DNA from: Lysobacterales bacterium | GTDB lineage: Bacteria; Pseudomonadota; Gammaproteobacteria; Xanthomonadales; SZUA-36 | Assembly (NCBI GenBank): GCA_021648045.1 | Contig: JAKITM010000097.1 | Location: forward strand, 1 to 9,047 | Length of the DNA stretch: 9,047 bases | Direction: 5' to 3' | Shown here: piece after piece, positions 1 to 6,900 of the stretch | How the letters are laid out: every line of letters begins with the position of its first letter | Position numbering within the stretch: the first letter of the stretch is position 1 | Notes under the pieces: generated by a model | What the model was told of the DNA's origin: nothing | Database searches by the model: none | The model's input: only the letters and a program-made list of their open reading frames with translations | Position numbers and translations under genes: made by a program

Positions 1-431
1 TCTGTATGGATCAAAAAGCCATGGGCAAAGATGATTTTTCAAAAATCCCCAATGGTGCTCCTGGTATCGAAAACCGCTTTGAGTTGTTGTACAGTGAGGG
101 GGTGGTTAAAAACCGTATTTCGCTGAATAAATTTGTCGAGATGAGCTCTACAGGGGCGGCTAAAATATTTGGTCTGTTTCCCCGCAAGGGCACAATAGCC
201 GTTGGTTCTGATGCGGATATCATCATTTTTGACCCGCAAGTCCAGCATACAATCTCTGCCGATACCCATCATATGCGGGTAGACTATAATCCGTATGAAG
301 GTTGGCAGGTGCAGGGCAAAACCCGAACTACCATTTTACGGGGAACGGTTGCGATTGATAACGGCGAGGCGAAGGTAGGTGAGGGCTTTGGAAAATATCT
401 TAAACGCGCGCCGTTTAAGCCACTAATATAG
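1..431 (+). CDS. hydA: Dihydropyrimidinase (D-hydantoinase family), C-terminal part; 5' end outside window
   Basis: This is the last 142 codons of a cyclic amidohydrolase that hydrolyses 5,6-dihydrouracil and dihydrothymine to N-carbamoyl-beta-amino acids, the second step of reductive pyrimidine breakdown in the cytoplasm. The frame is open to the window edge, so the ATG at 6 is internal, not a start. Seen: the Q-K-A-M-G-K-D-D-F block followed by K-I-P-N-G-A-P-G-I-E-N-R, which in this family follows the metal-binding Asp (here just outside the window); the Asn of P-N-G belongs to the substrate loop. Then comes A-A-K-I-F-G-L-F-P-R-K-G-T-I-A-V-G-S-D-A-D, the usual return to the small beta-sandwich domain, and a C-terminal tail ending in K-R-A-P-F. 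The His and carboxylated-Lys ligands are upstream and cannot be checked. The next gene begins 30 bp downstream and encodes the following pathway step. Allantoinase or another hydantoinase is possible, but the neighbours favour dihydropyrimidinase. Confidence 0.92.
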   Translation, partial: CMDQKAMGKDDFSKIPNGAPGIENRFELLYSEGVVKNRISLNKFVEMSSTGAAKIFGLFPRKGTIAVGSDADIIIFDPQVQHTISADTHHMRVDYNPYEGWQVQGKTRTTILRGTVAIDNGEAKVGEGFGKYLKRAPFKPLI

Positions 432-461
432 TTTTAATAATTAAAAATAGAGAGAGACAAA

Positions 462-1328
462 ATGGCCAATATGGTTAAAGCTGCAATTATTCAGATCGGC
501 AACAAATTACACGGCGATGAGAGCGTTGCCGCGCACAATAAAGCCATGCTTGAGGCGCATATTCCTTATATCGAGGAAGCCGGAGCCAAAGGCGTGCAAA
601 TGCTCTGTTTTCAGGAAATCTTTAACGGCCCATACTTTTGCCCTTCTCAGGACAGCAAGTGGTATGCAGCGGCGGAGGCGATTCCCGATGGCCCGACCAC
701 CCAATTGATGTGCGAGTATGCACGCAAGTACAATATGGTAATTGTCGTACCTATATATGAAGAACACATGCCCGGGGTTTATTTTAATACTGCCGCCGTT
801 ATTGATGCCGACGGTACTTATCTGGGCAAATACCGTAAAAATCATATTCCTCAGGTAGCTGGGTTTTGGGAAAAGTTCTTTTTCAAGCCTGGAAATCTGG
901 GTTATCCGGTATTCAAAACGGCCTATGGCAATGTTGGTGTGTATATTTGTTACGACCGTCACTTCCCAGATGGCGCCCGTTGTTTGGGCCTGAATGGCGC
1001 GGATATCGTGTTTAATCCATCAGCCACCGTTGCCGGACTTTCGCAATACTTATGGGAGTTGGAACAACCCGCACATGCGGCGGCTAACGGTTACTTTATT
1101 GCCGCAATCAACCGGGTAGGTGAAGAAGCACCTTGGAATATTGGCAGGTTTTATGGTTCTTCCTACTTTGCCGACCCGCGCGGAAAAATTGTCGCGCAGG
1201 CGAGTGAAACCGAAGATGAAATGTTAATTGCCGAGCTCGATTTTGATCAAATACGCGAGGTCCGAAATAACTGGCAGTTTTTCCGCGATCGTCGGCCGGA
1301 AACCTATGGCCAACTGACGGAGTTGTAA
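462..1328 (+). CDS. N-carbamoyl-beta-alanine amidohydrolase (beta-ureidopropionase), nitrilase superfamily
   Basis: This 288-residue carbon-nitrogen hydrolase is predicted to cleave N-carbamoyl-beta-alanine or N-carbamoyl-3-aminoisobutyrate to the beta-amino acid, CO2 and NH3, the third step of the reductive pyrimidine pathway. The superfamily catalytic triad is visible: Glu52 in C-F-Q-E-I-F, Lys126 in K-Y-R-K-N-H-I-P, and Cys163 in Y-I-C-Y-D-R-H-F-P-D. The N-terminal K-A-A-I-I-Q-I strand and the late A-A-I-N-R-V-G strand are also typical. The length is normal for the bacterial enzymes and there is no signal peptide. A purine-rich AGAGAGAGA lies just before the ATG, a weak ribosome site. Many bacteria use an unrelated M20-type metal-dependent hydrolase (HyuC/AmaB-like) here; the nitrilase-type enzyme resembles the eukaryotic one. 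Related members act on N-carbamoyl-D-amino acids or putrescine derivatives, so substrate is inferred mainly from the neighbours. The stop abuts the next start codon directly. Confidence 0.9.
   Translation: MANMVKAAIIQIGNKLHGDESVAAHNKAMLEAHIPYIEEAGAKGVQMLCFQEIFNGPYFCPSQDSKWYAAAEAIPDGPTTQLMCEYARKYNMVIVVPIYEEHMPGVYFNTAAVIDADGTYLGKYRKNHIPQVAGFWEKFFFKPGNLGYPVFKTAYGNVGVYICYDRHFPDGARCLGLNGADIVFNPSATVAGLSQYLWELEQPAHAAANGYFIAAINRVGEEAPWNIGRFYGSSYFADPRGKIVAQASETEDEMLIAELDFDQIREVRNNWQFFRDRRPETYGQLTEL
1319..1322 (+). promoter_or_regulatory. Ribosome binding site GGAG fixing a GTG start
   Basis: GGAG ends 6 nt before the GTG at 1329 and lies inside the last codons of the preceding gene. The first in-frame ATG (at 1443) would fall in the first membrane helix and delete the conserved R-D-W-K block, so GTG is the better start. 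The stop TAA of the upstream gene directly abuts the GTG, implying translational coupling. Confidence 0.6.
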
Positions 1329-2768
1329 GTGGAGGCAGCCAAGTCTGATTTTGACCCCGGCCTTAGCAACCCGGATATAGCCCCAGTACCCGCGTCACAA
1401 CGCGATTGGAAAGCGATTAGTTTCTTTTCTCTGTGGGTAGGCATGGCGGTTAATATTCCCGCTTATATGATTGCCGCATCTTTGGTTAATGGCGGTATGA
1501 GCTGGCAGCAAGCCATGTTCACAGTACTGTTGGGTAACTTGATTGTCTTTATCCCGATGTCTTTGTCTGGCCATGCCGGTACTAAATATGGTATTCCGTT
1601 TCCGGTATTTGCACGCGCGGCCTTTGGTATTTATGGTGCGCATATTCCTGCCTTACTACGGGCAATCGTTGCTTGTGGTTGGTTTGGTATTCAGACTTGG
1701 ATTGGTGGTGCAGCTATATACACCATTATATTGATTTTTTGGCCGGCAGCGGCTGATCTACCCGCTGTATTACCCGCATGGATGGGTGTGCAACTGGTGC
1801 AATTTGCCTGTTTTATGGTCTTTTGGGCGATGAATATCTGGCTGATTTGGAAGGGTATCAATTCAATTAGAATTCTGGAGCATATTGCCGCACCCTTCCT
1901 GTTATTGTGCGGCCTCGGTTTGTTGCTTTGGGCTTATCAACAGGCTGATGGTTTTGGGCCGATGTTGGAAGCAAAATCACAATTTAAGACATCGCAAGAG
2001 TTCTGGAATTTGTTCTGGCCTAGCCTGACAGCAATGGTCGGTTTTTGGGCAACCTTAACCCTGAATATTTCCGATTTCACCCGTTATGCCAGTTCTCAGC
2101 GCGCACAGGTAATTGGGCAATTATCCGGCTTGCCCACCACCATGACTTTCTTTGCCTTTATCGGCGTTGCGGTAACCAGTGCAACTATTATTATATTTGG
2201 TGAAGCTATCTGGGATCCGGTGGTTTTAGTCCGCCGTTTTGAATCTCCCTGGTTAGTGTTGTTCGCTATGGTGGCGGTAATTATTGCCACTATTTCAACC
2301 AATGCGGCGGCTAATGTTGTTGGCCCAGCCAATGCTTTTTCTAATCTGTTCCCCGCAAAAATAGACTTTAAACGCGGCGGTTATATTACCGGCATTATTG
2401 GCATCTTAATGATGCCTTGGAAGCTGATCGCTGATCCCAGCGGATATATTTTCACCTGGCTGATCGGTTATTCAGCACTATTAGGCCCCATTATCGGGAT
2501 TATCTTGGTGGATTATTTTCTGATCCGTAAAACCGAGCTAGATGTAGCGGACTTATATCGGCGCAAGGGTAGGTATGGGCGTGTGAATCCCCGGGCTATG
2601 ACTGCATTGATTATTGGTATCATTCCCAACATTCCAGGCTTCCTGGCACATGTTGGTTTGTATAGTGGAGAAGGGTTTATTGTGAATTTATATAACTATG
2701 CTTGGTTTATCGGTTTGGCAATTTCCAGCCTGGTTTATTACATTCTGATGCGGAAGCAACGCCTATGA
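1329..2768 (+). CDS. NCS1-family permease for pyrimidines/hydantoins/allantoin-type substrates
   Basis: This 479-residue, very hydrophobic inner-membrane protein looks like a 12-helix LeuT-fold NCS1 symporter, the family of Mhp1 hydantoin permease, cytosine permease and allantoin permease. The cytoplasmic N-tail ends in R-D-W-K (25–28) before helix 1 with N-I-P-A-Y-M. The family signature around G-I-P-F-P-V-F-A-R-A-A-F-G is followed by C-G-W-F-G-I-Q-T-W-I-G-G. By alignment from memory, Trp118 and Gln122 match the Mhp1 substrate-stacking Trp117 and Gln121, Trp240 (G-F-W-A-T-L-T-L-N-I) matches Trp220, and Asn325/Asn329 in T-N-A-A-A-N-V-V-G-P match the Asn pair near the substrate and sodium sites. 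Position between the catabolic enzymes and preTA suggests uracil, thymine, dihydropyrimidine or hydantoin uptake; the exact substrate and coupling ion cannot be read from sequence. Its last four bases (ATGA) overlap the preT start. Confidence 0.9.
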   Translation: MEAAKSDFDPGLSNPDIAPVPASQRDWKAISFFSLWVGMAVNIPAYMIAASLVNGGMSWQQAMFTVLLGNLIVFIPMSLSGHAGTKYGIPFPVFARAAFGIYGAHIPALLRAIVACGWFGIQTWIGGAAIYTIILIFWPAAADLPAVLPAWMGVQLVQFACFMVFWAMNIWLIWKGINSIRILEHIAAPFLLLCGLGLLLWAYQQADGFGPMLEAKSQFKTSQEFWNLFWPSLTAMVGFWATLTLNISDFTRYASSQRAQVIGQLSGLPTTMTFFAFIGVAVTSATIIIFGEAIWDPVVLVRRFESPWLVLFAMVAVIIATISTNAAANVVGPANAFSNLFPAKIDFKRGGYITGIIGILMMPWKLIADPSGYIFTWLIGYSALLGPIIGIILVDYFLIRKTELDVADLYRRKGRYGRVNPRAMTALIIGIIPNIPGFLAHVGLYSGEGFIVNLYNYAWFIGLAISSLVYYILMRKQRL

Positions 2769-4087
2769 ACATTCAAAAAGGCCGCCTGAGTGCCGAGAAA
2801 ATTGAACAAAATTTCGTTGATTTACATGCACCATTAAACCTGCTTCAAGCAGAGCAAGAGGCTGCCCGTTGCCTGTTCTGCCACGATGCTCCCTGTGTTG
2901 ATGCTTGCCCCACTGGTATAGATATACCCGGTTTTATTCGCAAGATTTCCAGCGCAAACATAAACGGTGCTGCAACTACCATCCTTAAAGAAAACATCAT
3001 GGGTGGCACTTGCGCTACTGTTTGCCCGGTAGAAGAATTATGCGAGCAAGTCTGCGTTAAAAATACTTCTGAGCATAAACCCGTGGTTATCGGACAGCTA
3101 CAGCGCTTTGCCACCGATCACTTGTTCGCCCAGGCAATACAACCTTTCCAGCGCGGTGCCGATAGCGGCAAACATATTGCAGTCATTGGAGCCGGCCCCG
3201 CCGGGTTATCATGCGCTCATCGCTTGGCAATGTTGGGTCATCAGGTCAGTATCTTTGAGGCGCGTGAGAAAGCCGGGGGGCTGAATGAATACGGACTGGC
3301 GGCTTACAAAATGAATGACCAACGCGCCGCTAAAGAAGTCGCGTTTATACTGGGTATTGGTGGCATCGAAATCGAGTATGGGAAGTCTTTAGGTAAAGAT
3401 ATCAGCCTGGATAAACTACGCCAGCAATTTGATGCAGTATTTATTGGCCTTGGCCACACGGATGCCAACAATCTCGGCCTTGAAAATGAAACCGCCGCGG
3501 GTGTCTATGATGCGGTCGATTATATTGAAGACATTCGCCAACAGGATTTGTCATCACTACCGGTAGGCCGCGATGTGGTGGTTATTGGCGGTGGTAATAC
3601 TGCCATCGACATTGCGGTACAAATTAAGAAACTCGGAGCCGAAAATGTTAGTTTAGTTTATCGGCGCAGCTTGGATGAAATGGGTGCTACCGAGTATGAA
3701 CAAGAAATCGCGCAAACTAATGGCGTGGTGATTCGTACTCATGCCAAACCGGTCGCCATTCACGCAGGTGACGGTATATTATGCGAAGTTGAGTTTGAAT
3801 ATACCCAAACCGACGCCAGTGGCCGCTTGATTGGTAGCGGTGAACGATTCAGCCTTCCTGCTGATCAGCTATTCAAAGCCATTGGCCAATCTTTTAATCC
3901 TCAACCACTACAAGATAGCGAGTGCCCGCAGATTACTGCTGGCAGAATTCAGGTAGATACCCAACAGCGCACCAGTCTGGATAATGTCTGGGCCGGGGGT
4001 GACTGTACTGCAGGTGCTGATCTTACAGTTGAGGCAGTAAACGACGGCAAACTAGCCGCACTTTCAATTCACGAGTTTTTGGACTAA
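2765..4087 (+). CDS. preT: NAD(P)H-dependent dihydropyrimidine dehydrogenase, subunit PreT
   Basis: This 440-residue flavoprotein passes electrons from reduced nicotinamide cofactor through FAD and iron–sulfur clusters to PreA, and corresponds to the N-terminal half of mammalian DPD. The N-terminal cluster region has Cys36, Cys39, Cys44 and Cys48, then Cys83, Cys87, Cys93 and Cys97. Gln113 in I-G-Q-L-Q lies 16 residues after Cys97, the same spacing as the unusual Gln156 cluster ligand after Cys140 in pig DPD. FAD-binding G-A-G-P-A-G is at 142–147, the second dinucleotide motif I-G-G-G-N-T-A at about 274–280, and the C-terminal flavin motif W-A-G-G-D at 409–413. The ATG at 2765 is chosen because it overlaps the permease stop as ATGA and begins a family-like N-terminus. 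An in-frame ATG at 2702 would add 21 residues translated from permease sequence. preA follows after 2 nt. Glutamate synthase small subunit is the nearest alternative, excluded by the neighbouring preA. Confidence 0.95.
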   Translation: MNIQKGRLSAEKIEQNFVDLHAPLNLLQAEQEAARCLFCHDAPCVDACPTGIDIPGFIRKISSANINGAATTILKENIMGGTCATVCPVEELCEQVCVKNTSEHKPVVIGQLQRFATDHLFAQAIQPFQRGADSGKHIAVIGAGPAGLSCAHRLAMLGHQVSIFEAREKAGGLNEYGLAAYKMNDQRAAKEVAFILGIGGIEIEYGKSLGKDISLDKLRQQFDAVFIGLGHTDANNLGLENETAAGVYDAVDYIEDIRQQDLSSLPVGRDVVVIGGGNTAIDIAVQIKKLGAENVSLVYRRSLDEMGATEYEQEIAQTNGVVIRTHAKPVAIHAGDGILCEVEFEYTQTDASGRLIGSGERFSLPADQLFKAIGQSFNPQPLQDSECPQITAGRIQVDTQQRTSLDNVWAGGDCTAGADLTVEAVNDGKLAALSIHEFLD

Positions 4088-4089
4088 AT

Positions 4090-5364
4090 ATGGCCGATTT
4101 AAGCTGCAAAATTGCCGGAGTTACATCCCCAAATCCATTTTGGTTAGCATCAGCCCCGCCCACCGATAAACAATACAATGTCGAACGAGCCTTTGAGGCT
4201 GGTTGGGGCGGGGTGGTTTGGAAAACCTTGGGCGAGGCGGGCCCGCCAGTGGTCAATGTTAGTTCGCGCTATGGTTCGGTAGATTACAACGGCCAGCGCA
4301 TGATCGGTTTTAACAATATCGAGCTAATCACCGACCGGCCACTACAAGTAAACCTAGATGAAATTGCCGCTGTAAAAAAAGCCTGGCCAGACCGGGCTAT
4401 GGTGGTCTCATTAATGGTGCCTTGCAATGAACAAGCCTGGAAAGACATTCTGCAAAGAGTTGAGCAGACGGGTTGTGATGCAGTTGAGCTAAATTTTGGT
4501 TGTCCGCATGGCATGAGCGAACGCGGTATGGGCGCAGCTGTTGGTCAGGTGCCAGAATATATTCGTGATGTAACCGGTTGGTGCAAAACTTATACCGACT
4601 TACCGGTGTTCGTAAAATTAACCCCCAATATTTCAGATATAAGACAGCCCGCCAGAGCTGCCCACGAAGGTGGCGCAGATGCGGTATCACTAATCAATAC
4701 CATCAACTCAATAGTCTCAGTTGACCTTGATATTATGGCACCAATGCCAACGGTAGCAGGCAAAGGCGCGCATGGCGGCTACTGTGGTCCTGCAGTTCGT
4801 CCCATTGCCCTTAGCATGGTGTCCGAAATAGCTCGCGATGCACAAACCCAAAACCTACCTATTTCAGGTATTGGCGGAATCAATCATTGGCACGATGCGG
4901 CGGAGTTTATCGCCCTTGGCTGTGGTAGCGTGCAAGTATGTACCGCCGCCATGCGCTACGGTTACCGCATTATTGATGATCTGGTTGATGGTTTAAATAA
5001 CTGGATGGACAGCAAAGGTTATAGCACCATCGAAGACTTCAGAGGAGCCGCCATACCCAATGTTACCGACTGGCAATACCTGGATTTAAACTATGAAACC
5101 ATCGCCAGTATTGATGAGGATAAATGCATTGAATGCGGCCTTTGTCATATTGTTTGTGAAGACACCTCCCACCAAGCTATCCTTGCCAGCAAAGATGCAG
5201 ACGGTAAACGCCGTTACACTGTAATAGATGATGAATGTGTTGGTTGTAACCTATGTGAACTGGTCTGCCCGGTGCCTGACTGTATTAGTATGGTGGAAGT
5301 GGAGAATGGGAAGCCGTATATGAATTGGGGTGGGCATCCTAATAATCCGATGCGGCTGGGGTAG
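4090..5364 (+). CDS. preA: NAD(P)H-dependent dihydropyrimidine dehydrogenase, catalytic subunit PreA
   Basis: This 424-residue cytoplasmic protein is the FMN- and iron–sulfur-containing catalytic subunit that reduces uracil and thymine to their 5,6-dihydro forms, working with PreT. Residues 1 to about 310 form a dihydroorotate-dehydrogenase-like TIM barrel: N-P-F-W-L-A-S-A-P-P at the start, the active loop L-N-F-G-C-P-H-G-M-S-E-R-G-M-G with Cys138 aligned to catalytic Cys671 of mammalian DPD, K-L-T-P-N, N-T-I-N-S, and phosphate-binding G-I-G-G-I plus G-S-V-Q-V-C. DPD has Ser just before this Cys; here it is Gly137, which I recall in other bacterial PreA proteins. A C-terminal ferredoxin module holds two 4Fe-4S sets: Cys346/349/352/356 and Cys383/386/389/393, plus Cys398. 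The length fits PreA. The last ~24 codons and 3' flank recur in diverged form at 6901–7114, so this gene end is one side of a direct repeat. It is the last gene of the operon seen. Confidence 0.95.
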   Translation: MADLSCKIAGVTSPNPFWLASAPPTDKQYNVERAFEAGWGGVVWKTLGEAGPPVVNVSSRYGSVDYNGQRMIGFNNIELITDRPLQVNLDEIAAVKKAWPDRAMVVSLMVPCNEQAWKDILQRVEQTGCDAVELNFGCPHGMSERGMGAAVGQVPEYIRDVTGWCKTYTDLPVFVKLTPNISDIRQPARAAHEGGADAVSLINTINSIVSVDLDIMAPMPTVAGKGAHGGYCGPAVRPIALSMVSEIARDAQTQNLPISGIGGINHWHDAAEFIALGCGSVQVCTAAMRYGYRIIDDLVDGLNNWMDSKGYSTIEDFRGAAIPNVTDWQYLDLNYETIASIDEDKCIECGLCHIVCEDTSHQAILASKDADGKRRYTVIDDECVGCNLCELVCPVPDCISMVEVENGKPYMNWGGHPNNPMRLG

Positions 5365-5502
5365 GGGTGTAGTTAGTGCTTGGGGGTTGATAGTGTTGGG
5401 ATGAATATATAGCCTCTTTTGTGTATCGCTAGACTAAATATTCCCTGACAAACTAAATATCAAGTAATCATCTGCATTTAAGTAGGGCTCAGCTGGCCAG
5501 CT
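5287..5502 (+). repeat. Direct repeat, copy 1: preA 3' end plus its downstream flank
   Basis: The last codons of preA and about 135 bp after its stop match 6901–7114. The shared coding part (5290–5364) differs from copy 2 at 9 of 75 positions; the flank differs a little more and carries a 1-nt indel. Identical stretches include TGCTTGGGGGTTGA, AGCCTCTTTT and AAACTAAATATC. The match fades near the palindrome AGCTGGCCAGCT at 5491–5502. No stem followed by a T run typical of a rho-independent terminator is visible after preA. Counts were made by eye. Confidence 0.88.
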
Positions 5503-5617
5503 TTCTCAAGAAATTGCACTTATTATCCGAATCCAAGTTTTCAAAAATAGCCCTCGCAGGCTATTACGCAACGAGATTGATGAAATAGTTGCAGAGATAG
5601 CAGGTGCTAAAGCATGA
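5486..5617 (+). pseudogene. Open coding-like remnant ending in an ATGA junction; unidentified
   Basis: A frame open from just after a TAG at 5483 to TGA at 5615 reads with protein-like character, ending N-E-I-D-E-I-V-A-E-I-A-G-A-K-A. It has no start codon or ribosome site of its own, and its TGA overlaps the ATG of the next small frame as ATGA, an arrangement typical of adjacent operon genes. The simplest reading is the displaced 3' tail of a longer gene whose body is missing. A restriction–modification subunit tail is conceivable, since such genes often neighbour rhuM, but I cannot recognise the family. A second frame through the same bases is also open for about 30 codons, so coding status is uncertain. 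Confidence 0.25.
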
Positions 5618-5691
5618 GCCAAAAGAAAAGAACAGCGCTTTTAGCAGTTATTCGAAAATTTAGAATAACTGCAAACGACAGAAAAGAATGA
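5614..5691 (+). pseudogene. Short 25-codon frame with a fragment resembling the RhuM N-terminal region
   Basis: This frame starts at the ATG inside ATGA (5614) and stops at 5689–5691. Its second half, A-V-I-R-K-F-R-I-T-A-N-D-R-K, lines up in frame with residues 64–77 of the intact RhuM downstream, S-V-V-A-K-F-A-T-T-A-A-D-K-K (V, K, F, T, A, D and K identical at matching positions). The bases for this part form an imperfect palindrome like the one at the equivalent codons of rhuM. I read it as the broken remnant of a second rhuM-like gene; its first half does not match. It stops right where palindromic repeat A begins. A chance resemblance cannot be ruled out, given the short length. Confidence 0.4.
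5644..5672. repeat. Inverted repeat in the rhuM-like fragment
   Basis: GCAGTTATTC (5644–5653) and GAATAACTGC (5663–5672) are perfect reverse complements separated by 9 nt. The inner 27 bases (5645–5671) correspond base for base in layout to the palindrome at 5987–6013 inside rhuM. It is AT-rich, and the T run at 5692–5698 lies 19 nt away, so it is not a convincing terminator. Confidence 0.8.
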
Positions 5692-5770
5692 TTTTTTTAT
5701 GACCACAGACCACACAAAATGCATAGAGAAATTTGTTAATCACTTCCGGGTGTTCTATGTATTCCGTGGT
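5690..5770. repeat. Palindromic repeat A, upstream of rhuM
   Basis: This ~80-bp unit has imperfect inverted arms: left arm 5709–5728 beginning ACCAC with GCATAGA, and right arm 5753–5770, TTCTATGTATTCCGTGGT. Between them is TTAATCACTTCC. Bases 5690–5760 match repeat B at 6801–6871 in the same orientation with roughly four of five bases identical. The right arm ends 26 bp before the rhuM start. The ACCACAGA…TCTRTGT…GTGGT style is reminiscent of intergenic palindromic repeats seen in many bacterial genomes; that comparison is from memory. Confidence 0.75.
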
Positions 5771-5796
5771 AAACGCTTTGCGATGGAGAGTGCGGC

Positions 5797-6798
5797 ATGA
5801 ATGTTTCAAGCAACAACATCGTCATTTTTAAGGCCGATGATGGGAAAATATCCGTCAATGTTAATTTTGATATGGATACCGCGTGGCTATCGCTTGACCA
5901 AATAACGGAGCTGTTTGACAGGGACAAATCTACAATTTCCCGTCATATAAAAAACATATTTGAGGAAGGTGAATTACAGCGTGATTCAGTTGTTGCAAAA
6001 TTTGCAACAACTGCCGCTGATAAAAAAACCTATCAGGTAGATTACTACAATCTGGATGTGATTATTTCGGTTGGGTACCGAGTAAAATCCCTGCGCGGCA
6101 CGCAATTCCGCATCTGGGCAAGCAATATCCTAAAAGAATACCTCAAAAAAGGTTTTGCACTCAATGATGAACAATTAAAAAATCTCGGTGGTGGCAACTA
6201 TTGGAAAGAGTTACTTGATCGCATTCGTGATATTCGCTCCAGTGAAAAAGTCATGTACCGCCAAGTGCTGGAACTGTATACAACGGCCATTAATTACGAC
6301 CCCAAGAGTGCAGATAGCATTGCTTTTTTTAAAATAGTGCAAAATAAATTACACTATGCCGCCCACGGTAATACAGCCAGCGAAGTGATATATTTGCGTG
6401 TGGACAGCGACAAACCTTTTGCAGGCTTAACTAGCTTTCAAGGCAGCCAGCCCACCCAGGCCGAAGCCATGATTGCCAAAAATTACCTAAGCGAAAAGGA
6501 GCTACGGGTACTGAATAACCTCGTATCGGCTTATTTTGATTTGGCAGAAATAAGCGCCATCGAAGAACGAGAAATGCACATGGCAGATTATATCCGTGAG
6601 CTGGACAACATCCTTTCATCAGCAGGGCGAAAAATACTCGCAAACGCAGGAAATATAGCGCACACCCAGGCAGCAAACAAAGCCAAAGTAGAATATAAAA
6701 AATACAAAGCTAAAACGCTAGAGCAAGTCGAAGAAGAATACCTGAAAACCATTAATGCCTTGGAAAGCAAAGCCAAGCAAGAGAGTCGTAAAAAATGA
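5797..6798 (+). CDS. RhuM-family protein (putative DNA-binding, function unknown)
   Basis: This 333-residue protein matches the 'virulence RhuM' family, named after a Salmonella pathogenicity-island gene; biochemical function is unknown. The N-terminal region has a predicted helix-turn-helix at about 30–57 (W-L-S-L-D-Q-I-T-E-L-F followed by K-S-T-I-S-R-H-I). Then comes the family hallmark Y-Y-N-L-D-V-I-I-S-V-G-Y-R-V-K-S with T-Q-F-R-I-W-A near 86–112, and a helical C-terminal half containing Q-N-K-L-H-Y-A-A-H-G and A-K-N-Y-L-S-E-K-E-L. The tail after about 280 is Lys/Glu-rich and probably coiled coil. Length and ends look complete. GGAGAG at 5785–5790 lies 6 nt before the ATG. The gene stands alone between palindromic repeats and between two copies of the preA 3' end, pointing to acquisition. 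Codons 64–72 contain a perfect palindrome. RhuM genes often accompany restriction or toxin systems, but none is intact here. Confidence 0.88.
   Translation: MNVSSNNIVIFKADDGKISVNVNFDMDTAWLSLDQITELFDRDKSTISRHIKNIFEEGELQRDSVVAKFATTAADKKTYQVDYYNLDVIISVGYRVKSLRGTQFRIWASNILKEYLKKGFALNDEQLKNLGGGNYWKELLDRIRDIRSSEKVMYRQVLELYTTAINYDPKSADSIAFFKIVQNKLHYAAHGNTASEVIYLRVDSDKPFAGLTSFQGSQPTQAEAMIAKNYLSEKELRVLNNLVSAYFDLAEISAIEEREMHMADYIRELDNILSSAGRKILANAGNIAHTQAANKAKVEYKKYKAKTLEQVEEEYLKTINALESKAKQESRKK
5987..6013. repeat. Perfect 27-base palindrome inside rhuM
   Basis: Arm CAGTTGTTGCAAA (5987–5999) and arm TTTGCAACAACTG (6001–6013) are exact reverse complements around a single central A. It lies in codons 64–72, just after the helix-turn-helix segment. 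In RNA it could fold as a 10-bp stem with a 7-nt loop. It could be an operator for a dimeric DNA-binding protein, possibly RhuM itself; that role is inference. Confidence 0.9.
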
Positions 6799-6800
6799 GT

Positions 6801-6871
6801 GATTTTTTGTAACCACAAACCACTCGGAATACATAGAAAACTTTTTTTAATTACTTCCGTGTGTTCTGTGT
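6801..6871. repeat. Palindromic repeat B, downstream of rhuM
   Basis: It starts 3 nt after the rhuM stop and matches repeat A in direct orientation up to 6871, but lacks A's final GTGGT arm. Its left arm ACCACTCGGAATACATAGAA (6819–6838) is the reverse complement of A's right arm (5753–5770) apart from two extra bases, so rhuM is also flanked by an inverted pair. The T run at 6803–6808 has no stem before it and is not a good terminator. Confidence 0.72.
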
Positions 6872-6900
6872 TAAGAATGAGGATGTGTCTGTCCCAGTCT

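Noticed and set aside
507..962. Antisense 151-codon open frame within the amidohydrolase gene
   Set aside because: It lies wholly opposite a gene with clear catalytic motifs and shows no recognisable protein features. Other antisense frames in the operon were dismissed likewise.
2702..2764. Earlier ATG for preT adding 21 residues
   Set aside because: The extension is the permease coding sequence in another frame and does not look like a PreT N-terminus. The ATGA overlap at 2765 is a standard coupled start.
5663..5698. Stem at 5644–5672 plus T run at 5692–5698 as a rho-independent terminator
   Set aside because: The stem is AT-rich and the T run lies 19 nt beyond it, too far for a canonical terminator.
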